NCBI GenBank assembly: GCA_002723085.1
Contig: PBNK01000030.1
Coordinates: forward strand, 1-64,000
DNA length: 64,000 bases
DNA from: Crocinitomicaceae bacterium
GTDB lineage: Bacteria; Bacteroidota; Bacteroidia; Flavobacteriales_D; Parvicellaceae
Direction: 5' to 3'
Shown here: positions 62,046 to 64,000 of the stretch, in pieces
Layout of the letters: each line of letters begins with the position of its first letter
Numbering within the stretch: the stretch's first letter is position 1
Position numbers and translations under genes: made by a program
Notes under the pieces: model-generated
Database searches by the model: none
The model's input: only the letters and a program-made list of their open reading frames with translations
What the model was told of the DNA's origin: nothing

Positions 62046-62345
62046 ATGAATGAAATTGAAGCTAAAATAATTCAACAATTAAATAAAGATTTATCACTTG
62101 CTGGATATGCTAATTCTTTTAGTAATTTATTGCCTATGAAACAAAATATTAATCTTTTGGTTGATTGGATTAATATAGAAGTTTTAAATAACTCAATTCA
62201 GTTTGCCCATTTTTTATATGTCATAGATTTAGATGAATCTCTTTTAAAATCAGATAAAGAAATAGATAATGAATCGTTAGCGTTACTTATATTAACCCGT
62301 TTAAAAAACAAGGTTATAAATCGAGAAAAATACAGTAATACATAG
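62046..62345 (+). CDS. Small protein of unknown function
   Basis: The 99-residue protein is not recognised. It has no signal peptide or membrane segment, and is rich in Asn, Leu and acidic residues, so it is likely cytosolic and helical. It has a plausible ATG, ends with TAG and lies 73 bases upstream of sucA on the same strand. Codon use looks like that of its neighbours. It may be a lineage-specific helper gene, or simply a conserved hypothetical. Confidence 0.6.
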   Translation: MNEIEAKIIQQLNKDLSLAGYANSFSNLLPMKQNINLLVDWINIEVLNNSIQFAHFLYVIDLDESLLKSDKEIDNESLALLILTRLKNKVINREKYSNT

Positions 62346-62418
62346 TTGATTATTAAGTTGGTGATTTTCTTCGGTAAATTTTAAAATTATTTTGCATCTT
62401 TGTCCTACATCTTTGACT

Positions 62419-64000
62419 ATGGATAAATTTTCTTTTTTCGGAAATATTAATGGAGAATTTGTTGATGAGTTATATCAACGTTACCAAACCAATAAAAACA
62501 CCCTTGAACCAAGTTGGAGAAAGTTTTTTGATGGCTATGAATTTGGATTAACTAATTACGGTAATGAAGAAGAAATTCCACTGAACATTAAAAAAGAGTT
62601 CATGGTAATTGACCTTATTAATGCTTATAGAATTAGAGGTCATCTTTTTACAAAAACAAATCCAGTTAGAGAAAGAAGAAAATATTCACCAACATTAGAT
62701 TTGGTGAATTATGGTTTAGAAGAGGCTGATTTAGTTACGGTTTTTCAAGCTGGAGAAAAAATTGATATTGGTCCCTCAACCCTAAATGATATTATAAAAC
62801 ATCTTGAAGAAACATATTGCGAATCCATAGGTATAGAATATCAATACATAAGAAGACCTGAAAGAGTTGAATGGATTCGAAAAAATATCGAACTAAAAAA
62901 CAGACCTAAATTATCTGTTTCTGCAAAAAAACATATTCTTCATAAATTAAATCAGTCTAATGTTTTTGAACAGTTTTTGCAAAAGAAATTTGTAGGTCAA
63001 AAGCGATTTTCCATTGAAGGTGGAGAAGCTTTAATTCCTGCTTTAGATACTTTAATTGAAAAAGGAGCTGATTTGGGAGTGGAAGAATATGTTATGGGAA
63101 TGGCTCACAGAGGCAGGTTAAATGTATTGGCTAATATTTTTAATAAAACATACGAAGCAATTTTTAGTGAGTTTGAGGGGAAAGAATATGATGAGGATAG
63201 TTTGTTTGATGGGGATGTAAAATATCATTTAGGAATAACTTCAGAAGTGAAAACAGATTCAGGAAAGAATGTTAAAATTACATTAGCTCCGAATCCTTCT
63301 CATTTGGAAGCAGTTGACCCTATTGTTCAAGGCATTACTAGATCTAAAATTGATTTTCAATTAAAAGGAGATTCTGGTAAAATAATTCCAATTTTAATAC
63401 ATGGAGATGCAGCAATTGCAGGACAAGGCATTGTATATGAGTTAATTCAAATGGCTCAATTAGATGGTTACAGAACTGGGGGTACTTTACATATTGTAGT
63501 TAATAATCAGATAGGTTTTACTACTAATTATTTAGATGCAAGATCAAGTACCTATTGCACAGATGTTGCAAAAACTACTCTATGTCCTGTATTTCATGTT
63601 AATGGAGATGATGTTGAAGCTGTTGTTCAAACAATGGAAATTGCTATAAAATATAGACAAGAGTTTTCAAGAGATGTTTTTATTGATTTGCTGTGTTATA
63701 GAAAGTACGGACATAATGAAGGGGATGAACCAAAATTCACACAACCAAAACTTTATAAATTAATAGCCAAGCACCCTAATCCTAGAGAAATATATCTTAA
63801 ACGCTTAATTGATGAAAAAGTGATTAGTAATCAAGAAGGGGCTGATATGGAAAGGGCTTTTGACGATATGCTTCAAGATAGATTGGATGAGGCTAAACAG
63901 ATTGAAAAAGCTAAAATCACTAATTTCTTAGAGGACGTATGGAAAGATTACAGAAAATCTAAAGAAGAAGATTTTAGAAAATCAATTGATACTGGGGTTG
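62419..64000 (+). CDS. sucA: 2-oxoglutarate dehydrogenase E1 component, N-terminal part (runs off the window)
   Basis: An open frame starts with ATG at 62419 and continues to the window edge, giving 527 residues of an expected 900 or more. It opens with MDKFSFFGNINGEFVDELYQ and shows landmarks of the OGDH E1 family: RIRGHLFTKTNP (near 72-83), FSIEGGEALIPALD (near 197), GMAHRGRLNVLAN (near 226), APNPSHLEAVDP (near 291), HGDAAIAGQG (near 328) and the ThDP site VVNNQIGFTT (near 360). It decarboxylates 2-oxoglutarate in the TCA cycle. The sucB partner would be expected downstream, outside the window. Confidence 0.96.
   Translation, partial: MDKFSFFGNINGEFVDELYQRYQTNKNTLEPSWRKFFDGYEFGLTNYGNEEEIPLNIKKEFMVIDLINAYRIRGHLFTKTNPVRERRKYSPTLDLVNYGLEEADLVTVFQAGEKIDIGPSTLNDIIKHLEETYCESIGIEYQYIRRPERVEWIRKNIELKNRPKLSVSAKKHILHKLNQSNVFEQFLQKKFVGQKRFSIEGGEALIPALDTLIEKGADLGVEEYVMGMAHRGRLNVLANIFNKTYEAIFSEFEGKEYDEDSLFDGDVKYHLGITSEVKTDSGKNVKITLAPNPSHLEAVDPIVQGITRSKIDFQLKGDSGKIIPILIHGDAAIAGQGIVYELIQMAQLDGYRTGGTLHIVVNNQIGFTTNYLDARSSTYCTDVAKTTLCPVFHVNGDDVEAVVQTMEIAIKYRQEFSRDVFIDLLCYRKYGHNEGDEPKFTQPKLYKLIAKHPNPREIYLKRLIDEKVISNQEGADMERAFDDMLQDRLDEAKQIEKAKITNFLEDVWKDYRKSKEEDFRKSIDTGV

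Overview
The window is about 64 kb of a strongly AT-rich bacterial chromosome. Its gene content points to a member of the Bacteroidota, most likely a free-living, marine-type Flavobacteriales. The evidence is type IX secretion (T9SS) genes (gldJ, porU, porV and a PorP/SprF homologue), a SusC/SusD pair, T9SS C-terminal sorting domains on secreted enzymes, a GH65/beta-phosphoglucomutase/MFS maltose operon, an NhaD sodium antiporter, and promoters of the Bacteroidota TAnnTTTG type. Species and genus cannot be read from the sequence. No rRNA, tRNA, insertion sequence, prophage, integron or CRISPR array was seen. No stretch longer than 300 bases lacks a gene.

Layout. 1-6.7 kb (minus strand): the start of folC, then tonB-like, exbD, exbD and exbB, an NhaD antiporter, a Glu/Leu/Phe/Val dehydrogenase and anmK. 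6.8-7.9 kb: an acyl-CoA dehydrogenase. 8-16.3 kb: T9SS/gliding locus, with gldJ and a PorP/SprF homologue on minus, divergent from porU-porV on plus. 16.3-23.1 kb (plus): cytidine deaminase, pdhA, pdhC, recG (TTG start), efp and a four-module VOC protein. 23.1-44.4 kb: a starch/maltodextrin utilisation locus. 44.4-48.3 kb (minus): SDR, proC, hutU and a DUF5522 protein. 48.4-55.4 kb (plus): gdhA, kbl, rplM-rpsI, rpsB-tsf, pyrH-frr and a repeat-rich lipoprotein. 55.4-64 kb: a radical SAM/SPASM protein (minus), an RND/MMPL exporter, rfbA, a polyprenyl synthase, a TIGR01777-type epimerase (minus), a small unknown protein and the start of sucA.

The starch locus is the most interesting part. It encodes five GH13 enzymes in different predicted locations: two with T9SS sorting domains, two lipoproteins and one periplasmic SusA-like enzyme. 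It also encodes SusC and SusD, a small T9SS-exported protein that may bind starch, an inner-membrane MFS permease, a GH65 phosphorylase and beta-phosphoglucomutase. Together these form a plausible route from extracellular starch to glucose and glucose-6-phosphate. No LacI-type or SusR-type regulator is present. The only candidate regulator is a NUDIX/winged-helix protein of the NrtR-like type with a degenerate NUDIX box. I found by eye a shared 21-bp palindrome (TTWAYGTC-N5-KACGTTWA type) at exactly the three places where transcription units of this locus begin: 23855-23875, 31658-31678 and 44371-44391. This suggests a NUDIX-controlled maltodextrin regulon; it is an inference and has not been tested.

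The T9SS genes at 8-16 kb and the T9SS cargo at 28-38 kb are functionally linked: PorU/PorV-type machinery would export and attach the secreted amylases.
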